Shown: positions 50,245 through 58,831 of the stretch, in pieces
Layout of the letters: the number at the start of each line of letters is the position of its first letter
Numbering within the stretch: position 1 is the first letter of the stretch
From: Mycobacterium lehmannii
Lineage (GTDB): Bacteria; Actinomycetota; Actinomycetes; Mycobacteriales; Mycobacteriaceae
DNA length: 64,000 nucleotides
Assembly: GCF_002245535.1 (NCBI RefSeq)
Contig: NZ_NKCN01000021.1
Coordinates: 27,991-91,990, forward strand
Direction: 5' to 3'
The notes under the pieces: model-generated
Told to the model about the DNA's origin: nothing
Databases searched by the model: none
What the model saw: the letters and a program-made list of their open reading frames with translations, nothing else
Program-made: the position numbers and the translations under genes

Positions 50245-51192
50245 ATGGCGCGGCTGAGTGAACCCAGCCCATATGTGGAGTTCGACCGGAGTCAGTGGCG
50301 GAACCTGCGTATGTCGACGCCGCTGAAACTCACCGAGGACGAGCTGAAGAAGCTGCGCGGTATCGGCGAGAAGATCGACCTGCTCGAAGTCGAAGAGGTC
50401 TATCTGCCACTGGCCCGGCTGATCCACCTCCAGGTCGCCGCGCGCCAGCGGTTGTTCGCGACGACCGCCGAGTTCCTGGGCGGCGACTCAGACGGCGACT
50501 CTCAGCCCGACCGGCCGGTGCCGTTCGTGATCGGCGTCGCGGGCAGCGTCGCGGTCGGCAAGTCCACGACGGCCCGTGTGCTGCAGGCACTTCTGGCGCG
50601 CTGGGAGCATCACCCGCGCGTCGACCTGGTGACCACCGACGGGTTCCTCTACCCCAACGCCGAACTGGTACGACGAAACCTGATGGGCCGCAAGGGTTTT
50701 CCAGAAAGCTACGACCGTCGTGCGCTGATGCGGTTCGTGACGACGGTCAAGTCCGGCGCGGAGTACGCGTGCGCGCCGGTGTACTCGCATCTGCTCTACG
50801 ACATCGTGCCCGGTGAGAAGCAGATCGTCCGGCATCCGGACATCCTGATCCTCGAGGGCCTCAACGTGCTGCAGACCGGGCCGACGTTGATGGTGTCTGA
50901 CCTGTTCGACTTCTCGGTCTACGTCGACGCTCGCATCGACGATATCGAGAAGTGGTACATCGATCGGTTCCTCGGCTTGCGCACGACGGCGTTCGCCGAC
51001 CCGGCCTCGCACTTCCACCACTACGCCACACTCACCGACGAGCAGGCCGTGTTCGCCGCCAGCGACATCTGGCATTCGATCAACCGGCCGAACCTGATCG
51101 AGAACATCCTGCCGACCCGGCCGCGGGCGACGCTGGTCTTGCGCAAGGACGCCGACCACTCGATCAACCGGCTGCGCTTGCGCAAGCTGTAG
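50245..51192 (+). CDS. coaA: Type I pantothenate kinase
   Basis: A 315-residue CoaA, matching Rv1092c in length. The P-loop is GVAGSVAVGKSTTARVL, with DLVTTDGFLYPNAEL and ILEGLNVLQTG as further family marks. It phosphorylates pantothenate in the first step of CoA synthesis. An N-terminal SPYVEFDRSQWRNLR segment is typical of the bacterial enzyme. Confidence 0.96.
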   Translation: MARLSEPSPYVEFDRSQWRNLRMSTPLKLTEDELKKLRGIGEKIDLLEVEEVYLPLARLIHLQVAARQRLFATTAEFLGGDSDGDSQPDRPVPFVIGVAGSVAVGKSTTARVLQALLARWEHHPRVDLVTTDGFLYPNAELVRRNLMGRKGFPESYDRRALMRFVTTVKSGAEYACAPVYSHLLYDIVPGEKQIVRHPDILILEGLNVLQTGPTLMVSDLFDFSVYVDARIDDIEKWYIDRFLGLRTTAFADPASHFHHYATLTDEQAVFAASDIWHSINRPNLIENILPTRPRATLVLRKDADHSINRLRLRKL

Positions 51193-51196
51193 CCGG

Positions 51197-51604
51197 CTAC
51201 CGGTTGATCCGGCGCCAGCCCTGGTACTGCAGTTCGGCGAAGGCCAGCGTGTACACGCCGGTGGCCAGGGTCAGGACCACGCCGATCGTGGTGAGCGGGA
51301 ACACATTCGAGATCACGAGCACCACCGCTGCAACGGCGTAGAGGACGTTGGCCACGATGACCGCCATGCCAGCCGCTTTCAGCGACTGCAGCGCCGCCAG
51401 ACCCAGCACCGCCGCCCCGTAGGCGATGAAGAACGCCGCCATTCCGTACTCGAAGGCGACGGTGGTGCCCGACGTGTCGGCCAGCCAGCCCGCGAGCGGA
51501 AGGGCTGCGATACCGGCGAGGCCGGTGAGGATCGCGTCGGCACGCATCGCGAAACGCAGCAGCGCGTCCGTCGACTCGTTCAGCCGTTCTGAGAGTGCGG
51601 TCAT
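51197..51604 (-). CDS. Four-helix membrane protein, paralog of the next gene
   Basis: A 135-residue protein with four membrane helices (about residues 24-46, 52-74, 80-100 and 108-125) and little else. ATG 51604 has AAAGGAAA upstream. It ends FAELQYQGWRRINR, comparable to FAYAQYLGVRR in the gene at 51686, and both start with a helix of the form LLR-x-A-x-R-A-D-A. Tandem duplication is clear. Function unknown. Confidence 0.78.
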   Translation of the reverse strand: MTALSERLNESTDALLRFAMRADAILTGLAGIAALPLAGWLADTSGTTVAFEYGMAAFFIAYGAAVLGLAALQSLKAAGMAVIVANVLYAVAAVVLVISNVFPLTTIGVVLTLATGVYTLAFAELQYQGWRRINR

Positions 51605-51685
51605 GATGGTTTCCTTTCTTGTGGGGGGTGGGGGACCGTTCCGGAGCCGACGCCGCAACCTCTGACGACGGCGGCTCCGGACCAG

Positions 51686-52123
51686 TCATGAGGGGGTGGA
51701 CGTCAGGCGACGCACCCCGAGGTACTGGGCGTAGGCGAAGGCGAGGGTCACGGCGGTGAACCCGGCGATGCCCGCGACGCCTGCTTCGGTAAGCGGCAGC
51801 AAGCCGGTCGCGAGCACCGCAGCCACGGCAAGCGCGAACACGATGTTGCCGACCAGCACGCCGACTCCGACGCGGCGGACGTCGGACGCCCCGGCCGCCA
51901 GGAACAGCGCCGCGCCGTAGCCGACAAGCGCGGCGCCGCCGATCCACTCGCTGGTGGCCGACAGACCGCTCAACCGGGACAGGGGGTCGGCGGCCATCGT
52001 GATCACCAGACCGAGACCCCCACACAGCGTCGCGTCGGCACGCAGCGCGACGCGCAGCAGCGAGTCGATCCCGGCATCGCCGTCGCCGGTGGTGTTTACC
52101 GGGTGGGTGGTTGCAGTGGTCAT
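51686..52123 (-). CDS. Four-helix membrane protein, paralog of its neighbour
   Basis: A 145-residue protein with four membrane helices and the same LLRVALRADATLCGGLGL start and FAYAQYLGVRR end as the gene at 51197. The 81-base spacing and shared strand suggest one transcript. No recognised domain; it could be a small integral membrane regulator or transporter subunit. Confidence 0.75.
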   Translation of the reverse strand: MTTATTHPVNTTGDGDAGIDSLLRVALRADATLCGGLGLVITMAADPLSRLSGLSATSEWIGGAALVGYGAALFLAAGASDVRRVGVGVLVGNIVFALAVAAVLATGLLPLTEAGVAGIAGFTAVTLAFAYAQYLGVRRLTSTPS

Positions 52124-52216
52124 GCCACCGACAGTGCTCAGATACCGCTGCCAGATCGACGCAGAACGCTGCCAGCTACTGCCAACCGCAGCTCAGGGCT
52201 TCCGCCCCACGAGCGC

Positions 52217-53572
52217 TCAGTCCTGAGCAGCGACCAGGTTGCCGCGCAGATCGGCGGCGATAAGCCGTGCGGCGGCGTTCTGCCAGTTGTGCAGCGACCG
52301 CTGCGGCACCTCGGTGACGAACCACTGCCAGGCCTGGCGGGCCACGGGGTCGAGTCCCGCGGCGGTGGCGTTCTGCGCATAGGCGCGCACCCCGACGACA
52401 TACGGGAAGTACAGCGAGTTGTAGTGCCGCCACTCCTCGGTGGTGCCGAACTCGCCGCCGTCGCGCGGTTTGAGCCGGGCGATGCGATCGGCCAGCAGGG
52501 CCTTGAGTTCGGTCGCCCGCTCCAGTGGCTGGTCGGGGGCGCCGCGCGACGCCAACCGCTCGTCGATGATCGGCAGATTGGTCAGCGGGCTGGCGATCAG
52601 CTTGGACAGGTCACCGTAGTGCCCGAGCGCGCGGCGGGTGAGACGGACGAAAGTCTGCTCGTCGACGCCGTCGAGCGGATTGTCTTTGCGCAGCGGCAGC
52701 GCCGCCTCGGTACTGCGCAGGGCGGCGCGGTCGGCGCGCAGGGAGGGCGAACGCGAGAACGCCAACCGGTCGAGGGCGCCGGCCAGCGGGTCGGCCAGCA
52801 CGTTGATCGCGATCGCGATCGCCAGGCTTGTGAACAGCAGCACCGTCAGCGCGGTGTCGTGGCCGGTGACCGCTAGACCGATCAGCGCCTGGCCGCCGAA
52901 CAGCACCGCCACCACCGTCGTCGCCGCGAACGAGCGCAGCATGTCGGCGCGTAACGCCTGCCCCTCGTCGAACGCATCGCCGATCGCGACGGCCACCCCG
53001 AGCAGTGCGACGTCGAACCCTGTGCCCGCCAATGCCAACCAGCTGGGAACCAGCCCCAGCGGGATGATCAGGATCGCGTTGCCCAACGCGAAGAACAACG
53101 TCGCGACCACCACGAAGCCGACCACCGGCCCCGGCTGCGACCGGCGCAGCACCGCGTACACCATGGCACCCAGCGACGACAGCGAGACCGCCGCGAACAT
53201 CACCCAATGACCAAGGCGCAGCGGCCCGTCGACGCTTCCGGCCATCGCGGCGCCGACGAACGCGGTCGCGGCCACCACGGCGACCAACCCGAGCTCGCCC
53301 GCGCGGCTGCGCCAGGTGTCACGGGGCCGGGACAGCTCGAGGAGCACCGCGAACCACGCGATGCCCGGCACGGCGACGAGGTAGACCTCGATGCGGCTGA
53401 GCACGTCGGCGCCGCTGACGGTTCGCACGGCATCGAGCGCGACGACCGCCGCGAAGCTCGTCAACCCGATCGCGGCCAGCACGAGCACGGGCTTACGCGG
53501 GTCGCGGGCCAGCAGGTACAGCCCCAACCACCAGCTGAGCGCGAAGACCACCGCCGACAGCGCAGCCATCAC
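52217..53572 (-). CDS. Large membrane protein with C-terminal soluble domain, unknown
   Basis: A 451-residue protein. The first 265 residues form about eight or nine membrane helices; the last 185 are soluble and carry VRLTRRALGHYGDLSKLIAS, EEWRHYNSLYFPYVVGV and SLHNWQNAAARLIA. The layout (sensor-like helical bundle plus cytoplasmic domain) recalls membrane receptors, but no kinase, cyclase or GGDEF motif is present. First gene of a minus-strand run with the two four-helix paralogs. It ends 93 bases before them. Confidence 0.72.
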   Translation of the reverse strand: MMAALSAVVFALSWWLGLYLLARDPRKPVLVLAAIGLTSFAAVVALDAVRTVSGADVLSRIEVYLVAVPGIAWFAVLLELSRPRDTWRSRAGELGLVAVVAATAFVGAAMAGSVDGPLRLGHWVMFAAVSLSSLGAMVYAVLRRSQPGPVVGFVVVATLFFALGNAILIIPLGLVPSWLALAGTGFDVALLGVAVAIGDAFDEGQALRADMLRSFAATTVVAVLFGGQALIGLAVTGHDTALTVLLFTSLAIAIAINVLADPLAGALDRLAFSRSPSLRADRAALRSTEAALPLRKDNPLDGVDEQTFVRLTRRALGHYGDLSKLIASPLTNLPIIDERLASRGAPDQPLERATELKALLADRIARLKPRDGGEFGTTEEWRHYNSLYFPYVVGVRAYAQNATAAGLDPVARQAWQWFVTEVPQRSLHNWQNAAARLIAADLRGNLVAAQD

Positions 53573-53601
53573 TTCAGTGTCGCATCAACTACGGCGTCGC
53601 A

Positions 53602-54393
53602 TCACATTCCGTACCGGCGATGGCGCACGGTGTAGTCGCGCAGCGCGCGCAGGAAGTCGACCCGACGGAACGCCGGCCAGTAGGCGTCGGTGAACCACAT
53701 CTCGGAGTACGCGCTCTGCCACAGCAGGAAGCCCGACAGCCGCTGTTCCCCCGAGGTGCGGATGACCAGGTCGGGATCCGGTTGTCCGGAGGTGTAGAGG
53801 TTCTCCGAGATCGCGTCGATGGTGACGGCTTCGATCAGCTGTTCACCGGTGCTGCCGTTGGCCAGCTCTTTGCTCAGCAGTTGGCGGACGGCGTCGACGA
53901 TCTCCTGGCGCCCGCCGTAACCGACGGCGAGGTTGACGTGAAAGCAACCCGGACCCGCGTCGGTCGACCCGACCGCGTCACGCAGCCGGCGCGCGGGCTC
54001 CTCGCCGATCAGCTCCAGATCGCCGACCGTGCGCACACTCCAGTGGTTGGCGGGTGCGCAGATCTCCTCCACGACATCGGTGATGATCTCGATCAACGGG
54101 GACAGTTCGTCGGGGGCACGCTGCAGGTTCTCGGTGGACAGCAGATACACCGTGGCCATCTCGATGCCGGTTTCCTGACACCAGCGCAGCATGTCGGCGA
54201 TCTTCCTGGCGCCCATCCGGTACCCGACGCTGACGTCGTCGTGGCCAAGGTCACGTGCCCATCGGCGGTTGCCGTCGCACAGAACGGCAATATGGCGCGG
54301 CAGTTGGGATTTGGACCGGGCCAGCTCCTGGCGCAGCCGCATCTCGTACAGCCGGTAGGCCGGCTCTTTGAGGCGCGGGGGAATGAGCTCCAC
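53602..54393 (-). CDS. uppS: Short-chain cis-prenyl (Z-FPP) synthase
   Basis: A 263-residue cis-prenyltransferase matching Rv1086, the mycobacterial Z,E-farnesyl diphosphate synthase that feeds decaprenyl phosphate synthesis. The catalytic aspartate is in VLCDGNRRWARD, and LLSTENLQR, DPDLVIRTSGEQRLSGF and WFTDAYWP are family motifs. I start at GTG 54393 (VELIPPRLKEP) by homology; the open frame continues upstream through the neighbouring promoter. Confidence 0.93.
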   Translation of the reverse strand: MELIPPRLKEPAYRLYEMRLRQELARSKSQLPRHIAVLCDGNRRWARDLGHDDVSVGYRMGARKIADMLRWCQETGIEMATVYLLSTENLQRAPDELSPLIEIITDVVEEICAPANHWSVRTVGDLELIGEEPARRLRDAVGSTDAGPGCFHVNLAVGYGGRQEIVDAVRQLLSKELANGSTGEQLIEAVTIDAISENLYTSGQPDPDLVIRTSGEQRLSGFLLWQSAYSEMWFTDAYWPAFRRVDFLRALRDYTVRHRRYGM

Positions 54394-54401
54394 GAAGATC
54401 C

Positions 54402-54407
54402 AGACTA
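54402..54407 (-). promoter_or_regulatory. Probable -10 element of the prenyl synthase gene
   Basis: TAGTCT on the minus strand (TANNNT type) ends eight bases before GTG 54393, close to leaderless spacing. Confidence 0.4.
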
Positions 54408-54448
54408 CTGTGAGGTTCGAAAACCCCCATGCCATTAGTGGAGGTGAC

Positions 54449-55189
54449 ATGACCCGATCCATCGACAGCACCGATTCCGATAAGTCCCGCGACCCGCAAA
54501 GCACTGCGGAGGACTTCCCGGAAGCCGTTGTCGACGGTCTCGCCAATTTCATCGGTAAGCCGCGCGCGCGGGGCTGGATCCACGTCTACGCGGCGGGGAT
54601 CGCAGCCATCTGCGGCGCCACGCTGGTGTCGGTGTCGTGGTCGGTCGAGTCCACGCGCGCGGGCGTCGCGACGCTGATCTACACGCTCACCATCGTGGCG
54701 ATGTTCGCGGTCAGCGGCGCCTACCACCGGGTCGACTGGAAGTCGCCCACTGCACGCAAGTGGATGAAGCGCCTCGACCACTCGATGATCTTCGTGTTCA
54801 TCGCGGGCAGCTATACGCCGTTCGCCTTGCTCGCGTTGCCACAGACCGACGGCATGGTGCTGTTCTGGATCGTGTGGGGCGGTGCGATCGCCGGCGTGCT
54901 GCTCAAGTGCTTCTGGCCGTCGGCGCCGCGGTGGGTGGGCGTGCCGCTCTACATCCTGCTGGGCTGGGTGGCGGCGTGGTTCGTCGGACCGATCACGCAC
55001 GGTGCGGGAGTGGCCGCGCTCGTGCTGCTGATCGTCGGGGGCGCGCTATACAGCATCGGCGGTGTGCTCTACGCGCTCAAGTGGCCCAACCCGTGGCCGA
55101 CGGTGTTCGGCCATCACGAGTTCTTCCACGCGTGCACCGCAGTGGCGGCGATCTGCCACTACATCGCGATGTGGTTCGCCGTCTTCTAG
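54449..55189 (+). CDS. Hemolysin III / PAQR family membrane protein
   Basis: A 246-residue seven-helix protein of the HlyIII/PAQR family (Rv1085c-like). Metal-site residues typical of the family are visible: S and H in SGAYHRVDW, D-H-S in MKRLDHSMIFVFIAGSYTP, and the final FGHHEFFHACTAVAAICHY. PAQR proteins are often lipid hydrolases. The ATG at 54449 has an excellent GGAGGTGAC; an upstream in-frame ATG lacks one. Its stop overlaps the convergent gene. Confidence 0.92.
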   Translation: MTRSIDSTDSDKSRDPQSTAEDFPEAVVDGLANFIGKPRARGWIHVYAAGIAAICGATLVSVSWSVESTRAGVATLIYTLTIVAMFAVSGAYHRVDWKSPTARKWMKRLDHSMIFVFIAGSYTPFALLALPQTDGMVLFWIVWGGAIAGVLLKCFWPSAPRWVGVPLYILLGWVAAWFVGPITHGAGVAALVLLIVGGALYSIGGVLYALKWPNPWPTVFGHHEFFHACTAVAAICHYIAMWFAVF

Positions 55190-55557
55190 AGCTGGGTGAC
55201 GTTCTCGGGGGTCCAGTAGGCCTTCATCGAGGCGATCTTGCCCTCCTCGTTGAAGGTCATCACGCTGATGATCTCGATGCGCATCTTGTTCTCGCCGAGG
55301 TCGATGGTCAGCGTCCAGAAGAACGCCACCTCGTTGCCCAACGCCCGCAGCGTGACGACGTCGGCCTGGGCGCCCGTCGTGGGGAGCGCATCGTAGAAAC
55401 CGCGGATCGCCTTGCGGCCGATGTGCACCTCGCCGCCGACCGGATCCTCGACGGTGCCGTCGTCGGCGTACAACTCGGCGATGTCGTCGGCCTTGCCCTG
55501 CGCGGCCAGTTCGAGGTAACGGGTGACGGTCTTGGCGTTGTCTTCCGGCGTCGGCAT
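55186..55557 (-). CDS. Ketosteroid isomerase-like (SnoaL) protein with an altered active site
   Basis: A 123-residue NTF2-fold protein aligned by eye with Pseudomonas ketosteroid isomerase: VTRYLELAAQG (active-site tyrosine), LYADDGTVEDPVGG (catalytic base aspartate) and a C-terminal GKIASMKAYWTPENV. The oxyanion-hole aspartate of the V-I-D-V-M-R-F strand is serine here (IISVMTFNE). Start ATG 55557. It may still isomerise 3-oxo-delta-5 steroids at lower rate or bind other ligands. Confidence 0.85.
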   Translation of the reverse strand: MPTPEDNAKTVTRYLELAAQGKADDIAELYADDGTVEDPVGGEVHIGRKAIRGFYDALPTTGAQADVVTLRALGNEVAFFWTLTIDLGENKMRIEIISVMTFNEEGKIASMKAYWTPENVTQL

Positions 55558-55567
55558 GCGCCGAAGG

Positions 55568-56146
55568 CTACACGGACGCGCCGAGGGCGGCAGCGAGTTC
55601 CGGCGCCGTGGTGACCGGCAGGTCGCACGTTCTGCCACGGCACACATAGGCGGCGTCGGCACCGCCGACGCGGTCGCGGTCGATCAGCAGTTCGGACGAA
55701 TTCACCAGGCCGCCGACGACGACCGCTCCGCCCGGCGCGAGCCGCCTCGCTGCCGACAGCAAGTCCGACCGGGCGGGGTCGCACGCCACCGCGATCTGGA
55801 TCGGCCCGCGAACCGCCGCCTCCGCGACGGCGAGCCAGTGTCCGCCCGAGCGCGGCAGCCGGGTCAGAATCGGCGTGGCCGCCGCCAGAGTGGCCTCGGC
55901 CGCCGCGCCGTAGCGATCCGCCCGCGACGCGGGGGCGAGGTGCGCCGCGGTGAGCAGCGCCTCGGCGATCAGCGACGCACCCGACGGTGTCGCACCGTCG
56001 AGCGGATCGGCCGGCCGCACCATCAATGTCTCGGCGTCGTCGGCGGTGTCGAACCACCGGCCGGGCCGGTCCGGGTCGGCGAAGTGCTCGAGCGCGATGT
56101 CGAGCAGCATCAGCGCAGCCTCCAGCCAGACCGTTTCACCCGTCAT
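55568..56146 (-). CDS. DUF255/thioredoxin-domain protein, C-terminal part (after frameshift)
   Basis: A 192-residue frame beginning MTGETVWLEAALMLLDIALE that continues the all-alpha hydrolase-like domain of the preceding gene. DDAETLMVRPADPLDGATPS and the terminal VCRGRTCDLPVT are conserved in Rv1084-type proteins. In intact homologs the two halves are one chain; here one base seems missing near 56151, and the ATG of this frame overlaps the upstream TGA (ATGA). It could be translated by re-initiation, or be the dead end of a pseudogene or a sequencing error. Confidence 0.75.
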   Translation of the reverse strand: MTGETVWLEAALMLLDIALEHFADPDRPGRWFDTADDAETLMVRPADPLDGATPSGASLIAEALLTAAHLAPASRADRYGAAAEATLAAATPILTRLPRSGGHWLAVAEAAVRGPIQIAVACDPARSDLLSAARRLAPGGAVVVGGLVNSSELLIDRDRVGGADAAYVCRGRTCDLPVTTAPELAAALGASV

Positions 56147-57579
56147 CTGGTGAACGGTAACAGACCGGTGGCCAGCGCGCCGTGGTCTTCGAGTATCGCG
56201 GCGCTCGCGCCCACCGAACCGCCGAGGCTCGCTCGCCGCAGTCTGCCGTCAACCATGTGCAGCTCCCATATGGCGCGGGCACATTGCGTTGCGGCATCGA
56301 GCAATTCGGGCCGGTCGAGCGCGACGGCGGCTTCGGCCAGCGCGGTGATCGCCAGCCCGTTCCATGCGGTGACGACCTTGTCGTCGCGGCCGGGTTGGGG
56401 GCGGGCCAGCCGGGCCGCCAGCAGCGCCGCCCGCACCCTGGCGAACCGTTCCGGGTCGTCGGGGTCGCGCGGAAGCTGCAGCACCGAGGCACCCTGTTCG
56501 AACGTGCCTCCCTCGGTCACCGCGAAAAGCTCTGCGGCCCAACGGCCGTCGTCCTCACCGAGAAACTCGCGCAGTTGCCCGGGGGTGAACACGTAGGTCA
56601 GCCCCTCCACGCCGTCCGCATCGGCGTCCAGCGACGAGGTGAACATAGCGTCGGCGCCAAGCTCGTCGATCATGAACGCGGCTGTCTCGGCAGCGACCTT
56701 GTGCGCCAGCGGGTTTGCGGTACGCCGCGCCCAGTGCGCGTACGCCCGCAACAGCAGGGCGTTGTCGTACAACATCTTCTCGAAGTGCGGGACCACCCAG
56801 GCGGCGTCGACGCTGTAGCGGGCGAAGCCCCCCGCCAACTGGTCATAGATACCGCCGCGGGCCATCGCCGTACACGTCCGCTCGACGCTTTCCATGGGCA
56901 TGATGTCACCGGTGCGCTCGTGGTTACGCAGCAGTCCTTCGAGCAAGGCCGATGGCGGGAACTTGGGCGCGCCAGCGGGATTGGCGGCGAAACCACCGCG
57001 GGTGACGTCCTCGTCCTGCAGCACGGCGGCGACGGCGTGATCGCACAGCGCCGGTTGCAGGGGCGGTCCCCCACCGGGCAGACCGGAAGCCATCGACCGA
57101 AGTTCCTCGGTGATCTTGTCGGACGCCTCCTCGACCTCGCCGCGGCGGTTGCGCCAGGTGTCGGTGACCGCGGCCAGCAGTTGCAGGAAGGTCGGCTTCG
57201 GGTAGTACGTCCCGCAGAAGAACGGCCTGCCGTCCGGGGTGAGGAAGCAGGTCATCGGCCAACCACCCTGCCCGGTGAGCGCAACGGTCGCGTTCATGTA
57301 CACCGCATCGAGGTCGGGCCGCTCCTCACGGTCGACCTTGATGCAGACGAAGCCGGAGTTCGCGGCGGCAGCCACTTCGGCGTCGTCGAACGACTCGTGA
57401 GCCATGACGTGGCACCAGTGGCAGGCCGCGTAGCCGATCGAGAGCAGGATCGGCACGTCGCGGTCGGCCGCCTCGGCCAGCGCCTCCGGCGTCCATTCGC
57501 GCCAGTGCACCGGGTTGTCGGCGTGCTGACGCAGGTACGGGCTGGTGGCCCGCGAGAGCGTGTTAGCCCCCGGGCTCAC
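56143..57579 (-). CDS. DUF255/thioredoxin-domain protein, N-terminal part (truncated by frameshift)
   Basis: A 478-residue frame with an N-terminal thioredoxin-like domain (GYAACHWCHVMAHESFDD with C-H-W-C, KVDREERPDLDAVYM) and most of an alpha/alpha six-helix-barrel domain (PHFEKMLYDNALLLRAYA). Homologs (Rv1084, human SPATA20) have about 670 residues. Reading ends at ...LATGLLPFTR, where the family continues with F-H-Q; a single missing C would restore the frame. The GTG start overlaps the upstream small gene by 17 bases. Confidence 0.8.
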   Translation of the reverse strand: MSPGANTLSRATSPYLRQHADNPVHWREWTPEALAEAADRDVPILLSIGYAACHWCHVMAHESFDDAEVAAAANSGFVCIKVDREERPDLDAVYMNATVALTGQGGWPMTCFLTPDGRPFFCGTYYPKPTFLQLLAAVTDTWRNRRGEVEEASDKITEELRSMASGLPGGGPPLQPALCDHAVAAVLQDEDVTRGGFAANPAGAPKFPPSALLEGLLRNHERTGDIMPMESVERTCTAMARGGIYDQLAGGFARYSVDAAWVVPHFEKMLYDNALLLRAYAHWARRTANPLAHKVAAETAAFMIDELGADAMFTSSLDADADGVEGLTYVFTPGQLREFLGEDDGRWAAELFAVTEGGTFEQGASVLQLPRDPDDPERFARVRAALLAARLARPQPGRDDKVVTAWNGLAITALAEAAVALDRPELLDAATQCARAIWELHMVDGRLRRASLGGSVGASAAILEDHGALATGLLPFTR

Positions 57580-57847
57580 GTTTCGTCCCGTCGGGCGGCG
57601 GGTCGGATTCGATCGGCGCCCGGGGCTCGTCGGGCCGCTCGGTGGTCTGCTCGGAGTCCGAATCCGGCGGGTCGAACGACTTCGGCACCTTTCGCAGCTG
57701 CCGGTTCATCGACCGGACCAGCAGGAATGTGCCGATCAGCAGCAGCACCACGATCAGCAGTCCGAGTGGGCTGGCCTTGCCGAAGTCCGGTCCGGTGTCC
57801 CGGGGCGGGTTCTGGGCCAGCAGGTCGACGGCGAGCAGGAGGTTCAT
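57563..57847 (-). CDS. Small membrane protein (Rv1083-like)
   Basis: A 94-residue protein with one membrane helix (about residues 28-46, LGLLIVVLLLIGTFLLV) and a hydrophilic C-terminus rich in D, E, P and S. The ATG overlaps the mca stop (ATGA). The mca-Rv1083-Rv1084 order is conserved in mycobacteria. Function unknown. Confidence 0.87.
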   Translation of the reverse strand: MNLLLAVDLLAQNPPRDTGPDFGKASPLGLLIVVLLLIGTFLLVRSMNRQLRKVPKSFDPPDSDSEQTTERPDEPRAPIESDPPPDGTKREPGG

Positions 57848-58713
57848 CGGCCCTCGATTCCGGCGAAGAGGTCGTCCTCAGGAAGCGATACGGGTACGCG
57901 CGAGCGGGCCAACTCGAACTCCTCGGTGGGCCAAAGCCGTTGCTGCCATTCGATCGGGGCGCGGAAGAAGTCCCCGTTGGGGTCGATCTGGGTGGCGTGC
58001 GCACGAAGCGCGTCGTCGCGCAGGGCGAAATACTTGGCGCACTCGACGCGGGTGGTGACGCGCTTGGCGAAGATGTCGTGCTCGGGATCCCAGTGCTTGA
58101 GCCACTTTTCGAATGGGCCTACCTCGCCGTGCTTGGCGAACTCCTCCTGCAACAGCTGCATCCGCTGCCGCACGAAGCCGTGCGTGTAGTACAGCTTCTG
58201 GACGTCCCACGGCTCGCCGGCGTCGGGGAACAGGCGGTGGTCACCGGCCGCCTCGTAGGCACCCATCGACACCTGGTGGCATCTGATGTGGTCCGGATGC
58301 GGGTAGCCGCCGTTCTCGTCGTAGGTGGTCATCACGTGTGGCCGGAACTCGCGCACGACGCGCACCAGGGCCTCGACCGGTTGCTCGAGCGGCACCACGC
58401 CGAGGCAGCCTTCGGGCAGCGGCGGAAGCGGGTCGCCTTCGGGCAGGCCCGAGTCGACGAAGCCGAGCCAGCGGTGCTCGACGCCGAGGATCTCGGCGGC
58501 CTTGGCCATCTCGTCGCGGCGGATCTCGGCCATCCGGCCATGCACCTCGGGCAGGTCCATGGCCGGGTTGAGGATGTCGCCGCGCTCGCCGCCGGTGAGA
58601 GTCACCACGAGCACGCGGACACCCTCGTCCACGTACCGAGCCATCGTGGCGGCACCCTTGCTGGACTCGTCGTCCGGGTGGGCGTGCACCGCCATCAACC
58701 GCAGTTCGCTCAA
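57844..58713 (-). CDS. mca: Mycothiol S-conjugate amidase
   Basis: A 289-residue zinc amidase of the PIG-L/LmbE fold: VHAHPDDESSKG carries the H-P-D-D zinc/base motif, and YPHPDHIRCHQVS gives the last histidine. Mca cleaves mycothiol conjugates of toxins into mercapturic acids for export. Length matches Rv1082. First gene of the minus-strand mca - Rv1083 - DUF255 run. Confidence 0.96.
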   Translation of the reverse strand: MSELRLMAVHAHPDDESSKGAATMARYVDEGVRVLVVTLTGGERGDILNPAMDLPEVHGRMAEIRRDEMAKAAEILGVEHRWLGFVDSGLPEGDPLPPLPEGCLGVVPLEQPVEALVRVVREFRPHVMTTYDENGGYPHPDHIRCHQVSMGAYEAAGDHRLFPDAGEPWDVQKLYYTHGFVRQRMQLLQEEFAKHGEVGPFEKWLKHWDPEHDIFAKRVTTRVECAKYFALRDDALRAHATQIDPNGDFFRAPIEWQQRLWPTEEFELARSRVPVSLPEDDLFAGIEGR

Positions 58714-58831
58714 CCTGCTCTGCCTATCATCGCGCTGTCGTCTCCGGCGATATCAACCCGCGGAGACCTTCCGATAGTCCCTATAGTTCCAGTTCTGTAG
58801 ATCCATCCGACCGAGAGCCTTAGAAAACTAG

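Noticed and set aside
56182..58800. An 872-codon plus-strand open frame opposite the DUF255, Rv1083-like and mca genes
   Set aside because: It spans several real genes on the other strand and has shadow-type composition with no motif.
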